Notes: generated from the letters alone by a model not told the origin. 51,284 nt of DNA from an uncultured Spirochaetaceae bacterium (GCA_900321635.1 ONWV01000004.1:1-51284), one strand, 5' to 3'; counted from the first letter of the stretch, positions 36,740 through 45,528 are shown. Made by a program: numbers and translations.

Positions 36740-36806
36740 ACAAATCTCCCTTCAGATAGTGAAAAGCTATCATTTCTGTTTGGCAAGGTCAATTGTTGTG
36801 CCGATG

Positions 36807-36835
36807 TTGTAAAACCGGTGGATATGAAATAGTAT
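36807..36835 (+). promoter_or_regulatory. Putative promoter of the second TupA-like gene
   Basis: TTGTAA (36807-36812), a 17-nt spacer, TAGTAT (36830-36835), each 4/6 to consensus. It lies 31 nt before the TTG start, leaving room for the AAGGAG at 36854-36859. Confidence 0.35.
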
Positions 36836-36866
36836 TGATTACGTACTTGAAACAAGGAGAACAGGC

Positions 36867-37781
36867 TTGTCTTCGAAGCTTCGTAAACTTAGTCAGTTTC
36901 TTTTCAACAGCAGAAAAAGAACCCTTTATCTTTCTTATCTCGGCTTTTATGACAAGCTTGATGATGCTTCTTTCATAAGAAAAAAGGGAAAAGCTCTTTT
37001 GGGGTATTCTCTCAATCTTGAAAAGCCCAGAACCTTCAATGAGAAGATGAACTGGCTCAAACTTCATGACAGAAATCCCGCCTATGTTCCGCTTGTTGAT
37101 AAATATGAGGTCAAGAAGATAATCTCAAAGCGTCTTGGAAGTGAGTATATTATTCAGAATCTGGGAGTTTGGGACAGTGTTGATGAAATCGACTTCTCCA
37201 AGCTGCCTGAGCGTTTTGTACTCAAATGCACCCATGATTCCGGAAGCAGGGTAATCTGCACGGACAAATCAAAACTTGATATCAACAAGACAAAGGCTTC
37301 CTTGAATGAGTGGCTTAAGAAAGACTACTCCAAGCTCAACAGAGAGTGGATGTATGGGGAAGTGAAGCACCGGATAATCGCAGAGGAATACATTGAAAAC
37401 GATGGCGGTTACCTTAACGATTTCAGGTTCTACTGTTTCAACGGAGAACCGAAGTTTTTCAGCATCGATTTTCATGTGGATGGAAAGAATCATATGAATT
37501 TCTACGATGAGGATTTGAAAGTTCTCCCGTTCGGTTCCGCTGAGGAGATTCCTGTTTTTGACGCTGATGTAAGAATTCCTGGGAACGTCGGTGATATGTT
37601 TGCAATTGCCCGAAAGCTGTCTGCCGGACATCCTTTCATACGTGTGGACATGTACAACATCGGTGGAAAGATTTATTTCAGCGAGCTGACCTTCTTTACT
37701 CACGGTGGTTTTTTCATACTCTATCCTGACCAGAGCTGGGATCTCAAGATTGGGGATTATCTTGCTATTGCAGACAAATAA
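36867..37781 (+). CDS. TupA-like ATP-grasp protein (copy 2)
   Basis: 304-aa paralogue of the protein at 32701, sharing LEKPRTFNEKMNWLKLHD, LVDKYEVKKIIS, YIIQNLGVWDSVDEIDFSKL, FVLKCTHDSGSRVICTDKSK, RIIAEEYIENDGG, FRFYCFNGEPKFF, and FIRVDMYNIGGKIYFSELTF. It starts at TTG 36867, supported by AAGGAG seven bases upstream and by the absence of a nearby ATG with such a site. It stands alone with its own probable promoter, divergent from purD. A function in coupling an amino acid to a glycan is inferred from TupA. Confidence 0.8.
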   Translation: MSSKLRKLSQFLFNSRKRTLYLSYLGFYDKLDDASFIRKKGKALLGYSLNLEKPRTFNEKMNWLKLHDRNPAYVPLVDKYEVKKIISKRLGSEYIIQNLGVWDSVDEIDFSKLPERFVLKCTHDSGSRVICTDKSKLDINKTKASLNEWLKKDYSKLNREWMYGEVKHRIIAEEYIENDGGYLNDFRFYCFNGEPKFFSIDFHVDGKNHMNFYDEDLKVLPFGSAEEIPVFDADVRIPGNVGDMFAIARKLSAGHPFIRVDMYNIGGKIYFSELTFFTHGGFFILYPDQSWDLKIGDYLAIADK

Positions 37782-37836
37782 GGTTGCACTGGGCGTGCGC
37801 TGGATTACAATTGTATTGTTTTTCCTTGTGTTTTTC

Positions 37837-37865
37837 TTGTGTTCTTGAAAACCATGCCTTAAAAT
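37837..37865 (+). promoter_or_regulatory. Putative promoter of the dicarboxylate/amino-acid symporter
   Basis: TTGTGT (37837-37842), a 17-nt spacer and TAAAAT (37860-37865, 5/6). The leader is about 60 nt and carries AAAAAGGGG before the ATG at 37934. I see no riboswitch-like fold in it. Confidence 0.45.
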
Positions 37866-37933
37866 GACATCGGGACAATTTGCTGGTCGCATTTTTAGTG
37901 CGTCCAAGCCGCTAATCCGAAAAAGGGGTATAC

Positions 37934-39238
37934 ATGGAAAAGAAACGCAACGCTTTCAAAGCCTATCTGGAATTCAATGTCCTTTATAAGATCCTGATAG
38001 GTCTGATTGTCGGTGCCATCGCAGGTGTAATTCTTGCATCAGCTGGCGTCACATCTCTTCCGGCATGGATCAGCATGTTCGGAACAATCTTCACAAGGCT
38101 TTTGAAGATGATCATTATCCCGATGATCGTCGGATCCCTTGTTGTCGGTGCTTCATCAGTTTCTCCGGCAAACGTCGGTAAGATTGGTATCAGAGTGGTT
38201 ATCATCTATCTGCTCACATCGGCATGTGGAGTCATCATCGGTCTTGTCATGGCAAACATCTTCAGACCGCACGCAGCTTTGGCAGCAGTCGAGGCTCTTG
38301 CATCAGGTGCAGCCGGAAAGACAGGTTCAACCGATGTCTGGTCAGTCATCTCCAACATCATTCCGACAAGCGTTCTGACATCACTGGTCAATGAGACCGT
38401 TCTTCAGGTCATCTTCTTCGCTCTGGTGTTCGGACTCTGCCTCTCATTCCTCAAGGTTTCCAAGAACGAGAGAATCGCAGCAGCAGCTTCAACAACTTAT
38501 CAGATTTTCGACTGTCTGACAGAAGTCATGATGATGGTTGTCAGAGGAATCATGCAGTATGCACCGATTGGTGTCGCAGTCCTCATCTGTGAAGTCTTTG
38601 CAAAGAACGGAGCAAAGGTTGCCGGCGCTCTGGTCATGGTTGTCGTCGCATGTTTCATCGGATATGCAATCCATATCTTCGTTGTCTACGGCGGACTTCT
38701 CAAGATCTACAGAATCAAGATCGGTCCTTTCTTCAAGGAAGCAAGAACCCCGTTCATCACAGCATTCGTCACACGTTCTTCAAACGGAACTCTTCCGACC
38801 ACAATGACAGCAGCAGAGAACCTCGGAATCGACAAGGAAGTCTACGCTTTCTCACTTCCGCTCGGAGCTACTATCAACATGGATGGAACAGCAATCTATC
38901 AGGGTGTCTGTGCATTCTTCCTGGTCATGTCCTGCTTCGGCAGAGGCCTGACAATCGGTGAGATGGGAATGATCACACTTCTTGCAACACTCGCTTCAAT
39001 CGGAACCGCAGGTGTCCCGGGAGCCGGTGCTATCATGCTCGCCATGGTCATGCAGGGAATCGGAATGCCAATCGCCGAGGGAACAATCCTTGCCGGTGCT
39101 TATGCAATGATTCTCGGAATCGATGCTCTTCTCGATATGGGAAGAACAGCACTCAACGTCACTGGCGACCTTACATGTACAGCATGTATCGCCAAGAGGA
39201 TGAAGTTCCTCACAAAGGACTCAGTGCTTGCAAAGTAA
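37934..39238 (+). CDS. Dicarboxylate/amino acid:cation symporter (DAACS family)
   Basis: 434-aa secondary transporter of the glutamate/aspartate/C4-dicarboxylate type. The signature elements are present: the serine-rich hairpin TRSSNGTLPTTM, the NMDGTAIYQG transmembrane 7 motif, the tip GTAGVPGAGAIM, and LDMGRTALNVTGD in helix 8. The helix-8 Asp and Arg pattern is compatible with an acidic amino acid or neutral substrate; the exact substrate is open. It is followed by a strong terminator. The Asp/Glu racemase two genes on suggests linked D/L acidic amino-acid use. Confidence 0.9.
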   Translation: MEKKRNAFKAYLEFNVLYKILIGLIVGAIAGVILASAGVTSLPAWISMFGTIFTRLLKMIIIPMIVGSLVVGASSVSPANVGKIGIRVVIIYLLTSACGVIIGLVMANIFRPHAALAAVEALASGAAGKTGSTDVWSVISNIIPTSVLTSLVNETVLQVIFFALVFGLCLSFLKVSKNERIAAAASTTYQIFDCLTEVMMMVVRGIMQYAPIGVAVLICEVFAKNGAKVAGALVMVVVACFIGYAIHIFVVYGGLLKIYRIKIGPFFKEARTPFITAFVTRSSNGTLPTTMTAAENLGIDKEVYAFSLPLGATINMDGTAIYQGVCAFFLVMSCFGRGLTIGEMGMITLLATLASIGTAGVPGAGAIMLAMVMQGIGMPIAEGTILAGAYAMILGIDALLDMGRTALNVTGDLTCTACIAKRMKFLTKDSVLAK

Positions 39239-39259
39239 TGACTCACTGAAAGGAGTTGG

Positions 39260-39293
39260 GACGGAAAGCACTGAGCTGCTTTCCGTCTTTTTT
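39260..39293 (+). terminator. Rho-independent terminator after the symporter gene
   Basis: A perfect 11-bp stem (GACGGAAAGCA at 39260-39270, TGCTTTCCGTC at 39277-39287) with a 6-nt loop is followed by six T residues. It ends only 2 bases before the ATG of the next gene. Confidence 0.92.
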
Positions 39294-39295
39294 GT

Positions 39296-39688
39296 ATGGA
39301 TAAGAAATACTTAGAAGACAGGCTCAGGGAACTGGGCATTTACAGTGACTATTACCACCGCCTCGAGCTCAAGCCTCTTGCAGCTCTTCTTCCTTATGAC
39401 GAGAAGGTTAACTGCATTCTTACGGCTTTCTTTGAGGGAAGCCGCCGCATGATTGCTGTGACGGATTCAAGAATAGTGGTGGTCGCATCAGGTGTCATGG
39501 CACAGACACAGATGCTTGTGATTAAGAGAAAGGCGGTCAGAACCTGGCGCTTTAATAAAAAGTTCCTTCTTTCCAGCATAGAGATCGTCACGGATGAAAA
39601 GACTTTTGTCTTCAGTCAGACACAGGGTGCAAGGGAAAAGCTCTTCAACTGGGCAATGGAACAGCCGATAAAGGAATACGAGGAATGA
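39296..39688 (+). CDS. Small PH-domain-like protein
   Basis: 130 aa, no signal peptide. The sequence has alternating hydrophobic strands and a final helix, as in bacterial PH-like (YokE/bPH) domains: ILTAFFEGSRRMIAVTDSRI, VIKRKAVRTWRFNKKFLLSS, IEIVTDEKTFVFSQTQG and a terminal EKLFNWAMEQPI helix. The function is unknown. The ATG lies 2 bases after a terminator T-run and has no adjacent Shine-Dalgarno sequence. An AAAGGAG sits upstream of the hairpin and could be brought near by folding. Its stop overlaps the racemase start (ATGA). Confidence 0.65.
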   Translation: MDKKYLEDRLRELGIYSDYYHRLELKPLAALLPYDEKVNCILTAFFEGSRRMIAVTDSRIVVVASGVMAQTQMLVIKRKAVRTWRFNKKFLLSSIEIVTDEKTFVFSQTQGAREKLFNWAMEQPIKEYEE

Positions 39689-40452
39689 TAGCCATAGGAA
39701 TTGTCGGAGGAGTAGGGCCTTCTGCCGGAATAGATCTTGCAAGCAAGGTCTTTTCTCACACAAAGGCAAATAGGGATCAGGATCATATCAATCTGTTTCT
39801 TACATCCTGTCCGTCACTTATTCCGGACAGAACGGAGTATCTTTTAAACGGCGGAAAGGACCCTGCTCCCGGACTTGAAAAGTGCATAGCATATCTTGCA
39901 CAGTGCGGAGCCACTGCAGTGGGAGTTTCCTGCAATACGGCCCACGCCCCTCAGATCATGGGGCGTGTGAAGGTCCCCGAGGGTGTGAAGCTTCTGAATA
40001 TGATCCGCGAAACCTCGACATTCGTTTCCAAGGTCTTTGGACCCGAAGCCAAGGTCGGCCTTCTTGCAACGCTCGGAACCATCCGTTGCAATGTCTATGA
40101 CAAGTACTTTGACAGCATCATTAAGCCGGATGAGGAAGTGGCCAGGGCCGTTCATCAGGCAATATATGACAAAGAGTACGGAATCAAGGCATGCTCGGGT
40201 GTCACCGACAAGGCAAGGGAAGTTGTGAGCTCTGCTGTTGATCACCTTAAGGGCAAAGGTTGCAACGTGGTGATCCTAGGCTGTACGGAGCTTCCTCTGG
40301 TGTTTAACGGAAAGAGAAGCTACAATGGCACAGATCTTGTGGATCCCACTGAAATTCTGGCAATTGCCTTGATTCGGGAAACCGAACCTGAGAAGCTTGC
40401 ATTGGACAGTGAAATACTTTGTAAACTTGACGGGCACAAAAACCCATGCTAA
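39685..40452 (+). CDS. Aspartate/glutamate racemase family protein
   Basis: 255-aa PLP-independent racemase. The two catalytic cysteines are in VSCNTAHAP and LGCTELPLVF. The N-terminus (IGIVGGVGPSAGIDLASKV) and YDKYFDS segment favour aspartate racemase over the cell-wall MurI glutamate racemase, though amino-acid specificity is not certain. It is translationally coupled to the PH-like gene and near an acidic amino-acid symporter. It could provide D-aspartate for peptidoglycan or for an amino-acid-modified glycan. Confidence 0.85.
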   Translation: MIAIGIVGGVGPSAGIDLASKVFSHTKANRDQDHINLFLTSCPSLIPDRTEYLLNGGKDPAPGLEKCIAYLAQCGATAVGVSCNTAHAPQIMGRVKVPEGVKLLNMIRETSTFVSKVFGPEAKVGLLATLGTIRCNVYDKYFDSIIKPDEEVARAVHQAIYDKEYGIKACSGVTDKAREVVSSAVDHLKGKGCNVVILGCTELPLVFNGKRSYNGTDLVDPTEILAIALIRETEPEKLALDSEILCKLDGHKNPC

Positions 40453-40477
40453 GTTATATTTACTGAGTGCAACTTTC

Positions 40478-40489
40478 GTTTGCGCAAAC
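40478..40489. promoter_or_regulatory. 12-bp palindrome upstream of the TatD-dusB operon
   Basis: GTTTGCGCAAAC is a perfect palindrome 27 bases before the TatD start codon. It lies downstream of a weak TTGACG-17-TAAGTT promoter candidate (40427-40455). A repressor site is possible. Confidence 0.3.
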
Positions 40490-40516
40490 AAATCAATAAC
40501 ATAGGAAGTATTCTCT

Positions 40517-41293
40517 ATGCGTTTATTTGATACACATTGTCACATCGGTTTAATACACGAGGACCAGCTCGAGCAGCTTCTTGCCGTCCAGTACGCAAAG
40601 CGTGTCGGCGTGGCCCATATCATATCAATCTGCAACAGCCTCACTGACTTTGAGGTTATCTACAACAACCTCAAGAGTGCCAAGAACGTCTACCACGCAG
40701 TGGGAGTTTCTCCTACGGAAAGCGGCAACAAGCTCATAGGCTGGGACACCAAGATCCAGCAGTTTCTCAAGCTGGACAGAATAGTCGCAGTGGGTGAGAC
40801 AGGTCTTGATTACGGAAAGTACCTCCAGTTCAGAGATGTCCAGGTGGACATGTTCCTCAAACATCTGGAGATTGCCCGCCGCGCCCATCTTCCGGTCATC
40901 ATTCACAACAGAGAGGCCGGAGAGCATATTCTGGACATTCTCAAGCACAACATCCCCGAAGAGGGTGCCATCTTCCATTGCTATTCAGAGGACTGGGACT
41001 ATGCCTTCAGAGCTATGGAGCTTCCCGTGTACTTCTCGTTTGCAGGCAACATCACCTACAAGAACGTCAGAAAGCTCACCGAGACGGTCAAGAACCTTCC
41101 CGAAAACAGAATCCTTATTGAAAGCGAGGCTCCCTTCATGGTTCCTGCCAAGTACACCAAACGCAGAAACAAGCCCGAGTACCTTCCCGAGACCGCAAAG
41201 GCCATTGCCGAGATCAAGGGCATAGACTTGGAAGAGATGTCCGAGATTCTGTATCAGAACAGCCTCAACGCATTCCACATCACAGAGGCCTGA
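40517..41293 (+). CDS. TatD family metal-dependent hydrolase
   Basis: 258-aa TIM-barrel metallohydrolase. Motifs: FDTHCHIG (first metal site), GETGLDYGKY, PVIIHNREAGEHIL, and IFHCYSEDWDYA. The last motif, usually ETDxPY, reads IESEAPFMVP, so the catalytic-site Asp is Glu. TatD proteins are 3'-5' nucleases or D-aminoacyl-tRNA-type deacylases. AGGAAG precedes the ATG. A 12-bp palindrome lies upstream at 40478-40489. dusB follows 1 base after the stop. Confidence 0.88.
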   Translation: MRLFDTHCHIGLIHEDQLEQLLAVQYAKRVGVAHIISICNSLTDFEVIYNNLKSAKNVYHAVGVSPTESGNKLIGWDTKIQQFLKLDRIVAVGETGLDYGKYLQFRDVQVDMFLKHLEIARRAHLPVIIHNREAGEHILDILKHNIPEEGAIFHCYSEDWDYAFRAMELPVYFSFAGNITYKNVRKLTETVKNLPENRILIESEAPFMVPAKYTKRRNKPEYLPETAKAIAEIKGIDLEEMSEILYQNSLNAFHITEA

Positions 41294-41294
41294 C

Positions 41295-42269
41295 TTGGAA
41301 AGCCTTCTTCATCCCGTCTCAATAGGTAACGTAGAACTCCCGTGCAATCTTTTTCTGGCACCGCTTGCAGGCTACACCGACAAGGTCTTCCGCAGCATCT
41401 GCCTGAAAAAGGGCGCAGCTTTGGCCTATACCGAGATGGTCTCGAGCGAGGGCGTTGCCAGGGACAACGACAAGACAGTCATTCTCATGGAGCGCGGCGA
41501 GGGCGAAACAAACCTTGCCGTTCAGCTTTTCATGCCTGATGCCGATACCGCAAAGCGCTCTTTGGAGAACGTGATGAAGTATAATCCGGCTCTGATAGAC
41601 ATAAACTGCGGCTGTCCTGTTCCCAAGGTTGTCAAAACCGGGGCCGGTAGCGCCCTTTTGAAAAGGCCAGAGACAATCTACGAGATAGTGAAGGCCATCA
41701 AGGACAATGTCCCTGTCCCTGTTACGGTGAAAATCAGAACAGGCTGGGACACAAACTGCCTGAACTATCTGGATGTTGCAGAAAAAGCCTTCAGCGCAGG
41801 GGCCTCGGCCTTGTGCATGCATGCACGAACCAAGAGCCAGCTGTACATGCCAACGGCTCACTGGAATCTTCTGAAGGACCTGAAGGACCATTTCAAAGAC
41901 AAGATCATCATAGGGTCGGGGGACCTTTTTACGGCTGAAGACGGGGTCAGGATGCTGAAAGAAACGGGTGTTGATGCAATCTCATATGCCCGCGGCGCCA
42001 TAGGAAATCCGTTCATATTCGAGCAGACAAAGGCCCTTTTGGAGGGAAGGCCGCAGAGGACGGTCTCAACACAGGAAAAGGTGGATGCAATAATGGTCCA
42101 TCTGAACGGCCTTGTGGACTTTCTCGGGGAAAAAACAGCCTGCAGGGAAATGAGAAAGCACGTGTGTGCATATCTTAAGGGTATTCCCAACAGCGCAAAG
42201 GTCCGCCAAAGTGTGACAAGCGCCCTGACGGTGGACCAGTACAGGGAAGCTCTGGCTCTTCTTAGTTAA
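41295..42269 (+). CDS. tRNA-dihydrouridine synthase (Dus family)
   Basis: 324-aa FMN enzyme that reduces uridines in tRNA. Features: LFLAPLAGYTDKVFRSICLK at the flavin site, the catalytic-cysteine block INCGCPVPKVVKTGAGSALL, VKIRTGWD, CMHARTKSQLY, and GSGDLFTAEDGVRM with ARGAIGNPFIF. The best match is DusB. It starts at TTG 41295; AGAGG upstream supports it and the family N-terminus follows directly. The stop shares the palindrome TTAA with the stop of the convergent gene, so the two genes overlap by 4 bases. Confidence 0.9.
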   Translation: MESLLHPVSIGNVELPCNLFLAPLAGYTDKVFRSICLKKGAALAYTEMVSSEGVARDNDKTVILMERGEGETNLAVQLFMPDADTAKRSLENVMKYNPALIDINCGCPVPKVVKTGAGSALLKRPETIYEIVKAIKDNVPVPVTVKIRTGWDTNCLNYLDVAEKAFSAGASALCMHARTKSQLYMPTAHWNLLKDLKDHFKDKIIIGSGDLFTAEDGVRMLKETGVDAISYARGAIGNPFIFEQTKALLEGRPQRTVSTQEKVDAIMVHLNGLVDFLGEKTACREMRKHVCAYLKGIPNSAKVRQSVTSALTVDQYREALALLS

Positions 42270-43348
42270 GAAAAATAGTCTAGCTGCATGGCAAGCTTTG
42301 CCCAGTCGCGGTAGCCTATGCAGTCAATGCCGTCGCGGCTGTAAGTGACATCACCGAGGTATAGAATAAGTGTTTTAGAGCCATTAGATGCATGTTTTGC
42401 TTTTTTTGTGCAAAACTCGGTGACCTCGATATTCGGCTCTATGAACAGAGAATAGCCTTCCTTCCATGAGGCTTCAAAGTCACAATCCGAACCAAGATTA
42501 AGATCGCTTTCCAAAGCCTTGGCAAAACGGCCGCGTAAAAGCTCGTTTACGGCAAAGGTTCTGACAATGCGGCCCTTGTGCGGGCTCAGAATCAGATCTT
42601 CCTTTTTTGTAATCCCAAGCAGGCTGCACAAAAGACCGCTGTCGCAGAAGTAAAACACCTTGCCGACGTCTTTATCTGTAATTGTCCTTATGATGTAGTT
42701 CTTCTGTAAAACAGAAAGCCATGTTTTTGCAGTGGGGGCGGAGACTCCTGTCTTTTTTGCCAGGCTGTTTACGGAAAACATTTCTCCGCTTTCTGTTGCG
42801 CAGGCTTTCATGAATGAGAGAAAGAGAGAGAGATTCGAGACATTGATATGGGCTCTGATATTCTTTTCAAGAATCATCTTTGTGACAGAATCGGGGTCTG
42901 ACAGAAGCTGGCCGCTGAGGATGATCTGAAACGGATTTGCAATGGGAGCGTTGCTGCGCGATAAATCTTCAACCGTAAGACCCAGGACATTGCATGTGGC
43001 GATTCGGTTGTCCGGGTCCTGAAAATCAAGATTCGTTGTGGTTGTGGCTATGTATTTTCCAGGAGTGAAGCCCCATTTGCCAACATGGTAGATTACAGCA
43101 TCGATCATCTGGGGAAGCTTATCTATGGCGTGGATAATTACCCCGTCCGGAAAGGCCATGAGAAATGTTCTGGGAGATTCCTTTGCAAGTCTCAGAGTCT
43201 GAGGATTCTCAAGGTCTATGTAGTTTTTTGAAGGCATCAGACGACGCGCCATGGATTCAAGGCCGCACCCGACAGGCCCGGAAAGAAGAACCACTGGGTA
43301 CTTCTGGCACAGAGATTTCAGAGTGTGAAAAGCTGAAGTTTCTACCAT
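42266..43348 (-). CDS. DUF4143/AAA_14-type protein with degenerate ATPase motifs
   Basis: 360 aa with the layout of the AAA_14-DUF4143 family: an N-terminal P-loop-like region, a winged helix (SVNSLAKKTGVSAPTAKTWL, then SVLQKNYIIRTI) and a C-terminal nuclease-like domain (RIVRTFAVNELLRGRF). The expected Walker A GPRQVGKTTL reads SGPVGCGLESMARRL, without the essential Lys-Thr/Ser. The Walker B equivalent is IHAIDKLPQM rather than LDEIQ. ATP hydrolysis is therefore doubtful. The ATG at 43348 has no clear Shine-Dalgarno sequence and abuts a 7-bp inverted repeat (43349-43365). It is a single gene, of unknown role. Confidence 0.75.
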   Translation of the reverse strand: MVETSAFHTLKSLCQKYPVVLLSGPVGCGLESMARRLMPSKNYIDLENPQTLRLAKESPRTFLMAFPDGVIIHAIDKLPQMIDAVIYHVGKWGFTPGKYIATTTTNLDFQDPDNRIATCNVLGLTVEDLSRSNAPIANPFQIILSGQLLSDPDSVTKMILEKNIRAHINVSNLSLFLSFMKACATESGEMFSVNSLAKKTGVSAPTAKTWLSVLQKNYIIRTITDKDVGKVFYFCDSGLLCSLLGITKKEDLILSPHKGRIVRTFAVNELLRGRFAKALESDLNLGSDCDFEASWKEGYSLFIEPNIEVTEFCTKKAKHASNGSKTLILYLGDVTYSRDGIDCIGYRDWAKLAMQLDYFS

Positions 43349-43427
43349 CTTTAATGCTATTAAAGTTTAGAATTGTAAAATTGTAAAGTTTAAAATCTCA
43401 ATTATTTAAAGTATTACCCCATTTTCG

Positions 43428-43456
43428 TTGACAGCAGCCCTCCATGCCCGAATACT
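43428..43456 (+). promoter_or_regulatory. Promoter of the amino-sugar operon
   Basis: A consensus -35 TTGACA (43428-43433), a 17-nt spacer and AATACT (43451-43456, 4/6). The leader is short, with GGGGGA before the ATG at 43478. Confidence 0.6.
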
Positions 43457-43477
43457 GAAGCTGTTTGGGGGATTTTC

Positions 43478-44140
43478 ATGATCAGAACAATCGATTTGTT
43501 TGATTTGGATCACAGCATGGCCAAAGAGTATCTGAAGGGCTTTGAGTATCCGTGGCAGGCTCTTGGCGGAATCAAGGACCTGATTATTCAGCTGGGAAAG
43601 AAGCTTGACCCAAAGGAGTATGACGAAGTTTCTCCATCAGTGTGGGTTCACAAAAGCGCAAAAGTTTTCAGCTCCGCATATCTCGGATCTCCGTGCATCG
43701 TGGGTCCTGAGACAGAAGTGCGCCACTGCGCCTTTGTCAGAGGCAGCGCCCTTATCGGAGCAGGTTGTGTTATAGGAAACTCTGTTGAGCTTAAGAATGT
43801 GATCATCTTCGACAACTGTGAGGTTCCTCACTACAACTATGTCGGAGACAGCATCCTGGGATTTCATGCCCACATGGGAGCGGGATCCATCACATCGAAC
43901 ATCAAGGCAGACAAGAAGAATATCGTGGTTCATGCAGAGTCTGAGATTCCTACGGGACTTCGCAAGATGGGAGCCATGCTCGGAGACTATGCGGACATAG
44001 GATGCAACAGCGTCCTTAATCCAGGCACTGTCATAGGACGGCACACCAATGTGTATCCGCTTTCATGCGTAAGGGGCGTTGTTCCTGAGCACAGCATCTA
44101 CAAGAACCCGAAAAACATAGTAAGAAAAGAAGAGAGGTGA
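43478..44140 (+). CDS. Left-handed beta-helix sugar acyltransferase (GlmU C-terminal-like)
   Basis: 220 aa. About 55 N-terminal residues are followed by a hexapeptide-repeat beta helix. The HYNYVGDSILGFHAHMGAGS block, with TSNIKADKKN after it, corresponds to the acetyltransferase active site of GlmU (YVGDA...IGAGT). The uridyltransferase domain is absent. Probable role: N-acetylation of glucosamine-1-phosphate or a related sugar. The next genes, glmM and nagB, make and consume glucosamine phosphates and overlap in a coupled operon. Confidence 0.82.
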   Translation: MIRTIDLFDLDHSMAKEYLKGFEYPWQALGGIKDLIIQLGKKLDPKEYDEVSPSVWVHKSAKVFSSAYLGSPCIVGPETEVRHCAFVRGSALIGAGCVIGNSVELKNVIIFDNCEVPHYNYVGDSILGFHAHMGAGSITSNIKADKKNIVVHAESEIPTGLRKMGAMLGDYADIGCNSVLNPGTVIGRHTNVYPLSCVRGVVPEHSIYKNPKNIVRKEER

Positions 44141-44142
44141 AT

Positions 44143-45528
44143 ATGGGAAGATATTTCGGAACAGACGGATTCAGAGGCGAGTCAAATGTGACTCTCACAG
44201 CCGATCATGCATATAAGGTAGGCCGCTTTCTTGGCTGGTATTACAGAAGCCTTAGAGAGCAGCGCGGAGATTCGGAAAGCCCGAAGATCGTCATAGGAAA
44301 AGATACCAGAAGATCCTGCTACATGTTCGAGTACATGCTTGCAGGCGGTATTGTCGCTTCCGGTGCCGATGTTTACCTGATGCACGTCACCACCACCCCG
44401 TCTGTGGCCTATATCGCACATGTCGATGACTTTGACTGCGGCATCATGATCACCGCATCCCACAATCCGTACTACGACAACGGAATCAAGATCATCAACA
44501 AATACGGCGAGAAGATGGAAGACTCCGTACTGGACCTCTGCGAGGACTACATCGACGGCAAGCTTGAGTGCTTCGGTCAGAAATGGGAGGAAATCCCGTT
44601 CGCATCGCGCCATGACATCGGCGAGATGGTGGACTATGTCTCAGGCAGAAACCGCTACATCGGATATCTGATTTCACTTTGTAAGTATTCTTTCAGAGGT
44701 CTGAATGTCGGCCTAGACTGTGCAAACGGAACCACATGGAACATCGCCAAGGCCGTCTTTGACGCCCTGGGTGCCAAGACCTATGTCATCAACGCCGACC
44801 CGAACGGATTCAACATCAATGAGAACGCCGGGTCCACACACATCGGCGGTCTTCAGAAGCTTGTTCTGGACAAGAACCTGGATGTAGGTTTTGCCTTTGA
44901 CGGTGATGCCGACAGATGCCTTGCGGTGGACGAAAAGGGTAATGTCGTAGACGGCGACCACATCCTCTACATCTATGGAAAATACATGAAGGAGAGGGGA
45001 AAGCTCCTCAACAACACCGTGGTTGTAACCGTCATGTCCAACTTCGGTTTCTTTAAAGCCATGGAGGAAGAGGGCATTGAGACCGTCAAGACCAAGGTCG
45101 GTGACAAATATGTTCACGACTACATGGTCGAGCACGGCTGCAGAATCGGCGGCGAGCAGAGCGGTCACATCATCTTCTCAAAGTATGCCTCAACAGGTGA
45201 CGGAATCCTTACTGCATTGAAGGTCATGGAGGTCATGCTTGCCAAGAAGAAGAAACTCAGCGAGCTTGCAAGCGGCATGAAGTCCTATCCTCAGGTTCTT
45301 GAGAACATCAAAGTCAAGGATAAGCCCACTACAATAAGTGACGAGGACGTTCAGAACGCCGTGAAGAAAGTCGAGGAAAAACTCGGTGACTCGGGAAGGA
45401 TTCTTGTCCGTGAGAGTGGAACAGAGCCCCTTATCCGTGTTATGGTTGAGGCAAAGACAGAGGACATCTGCAGACAGTATGTCGGCGAGGTCATTTCAGT
45501 AATCCGCAAGAAGGGGTACGCAGTATGA
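44143..45528 (+). CDS. glmM: Phosphoglucosamine mutase
   Basis: 461-aa alpha-D-phosphohexomutase that interconverts GlcN-6-P and GlcN-1-P. The four loops are intact: the phosphoserine in [14 protein letters not shown], metal-binding [11 protein letters not shown], sugar-binding [10 protein letters not shown] and phosphate-binding [12 protein letters not shown]. The N-terminus [11 protein letters not shown] is typical. The ATG at 44143 is preceded by AGAGAGG; a GTG two codons earlier is less likely. The stop overlaps nagB (ATGA). Confidence 0.92.
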   Translation: MGRYFGTDGFRGESNVTLTADHAYKVGRFLGWYYRSLREQRGDSESPKIVIGKDTRRSCYMFEYMLAGGIVASGADVYLMHVTTTPSVAYIAHVDDFDCGIMITASHNPYYDNGIKIINKYGEKMEDSVLDLCEDYIDGKLECFGQKWEEIPFASRHDIGEMVDYVSGRNRYIGYLISLCKYSFRGLNVGLDCANGTTWNIAKAVFDALGAKTYVINADPNGFNINENAGSTHIGGLQKLVLDKNLDVGFAFDGDADRCLAVDEKGNVVDGDHILYIYGKYMKERGKLLNNTVVVTVMSNFGFFKAMEEEGIETVKTKVGDKYVHDYMVEHGCRIGGEQSGHIIFSKYASTGDGILTALKVMEVMLAKKKKLSELASGMKSYPQVLENIKVKDKPTTISDEDVQNAVKKVEEKLGDSGRILVRESGTEPLIRVMVEAKTEDICRQYVGEVISVIRKKGYAV

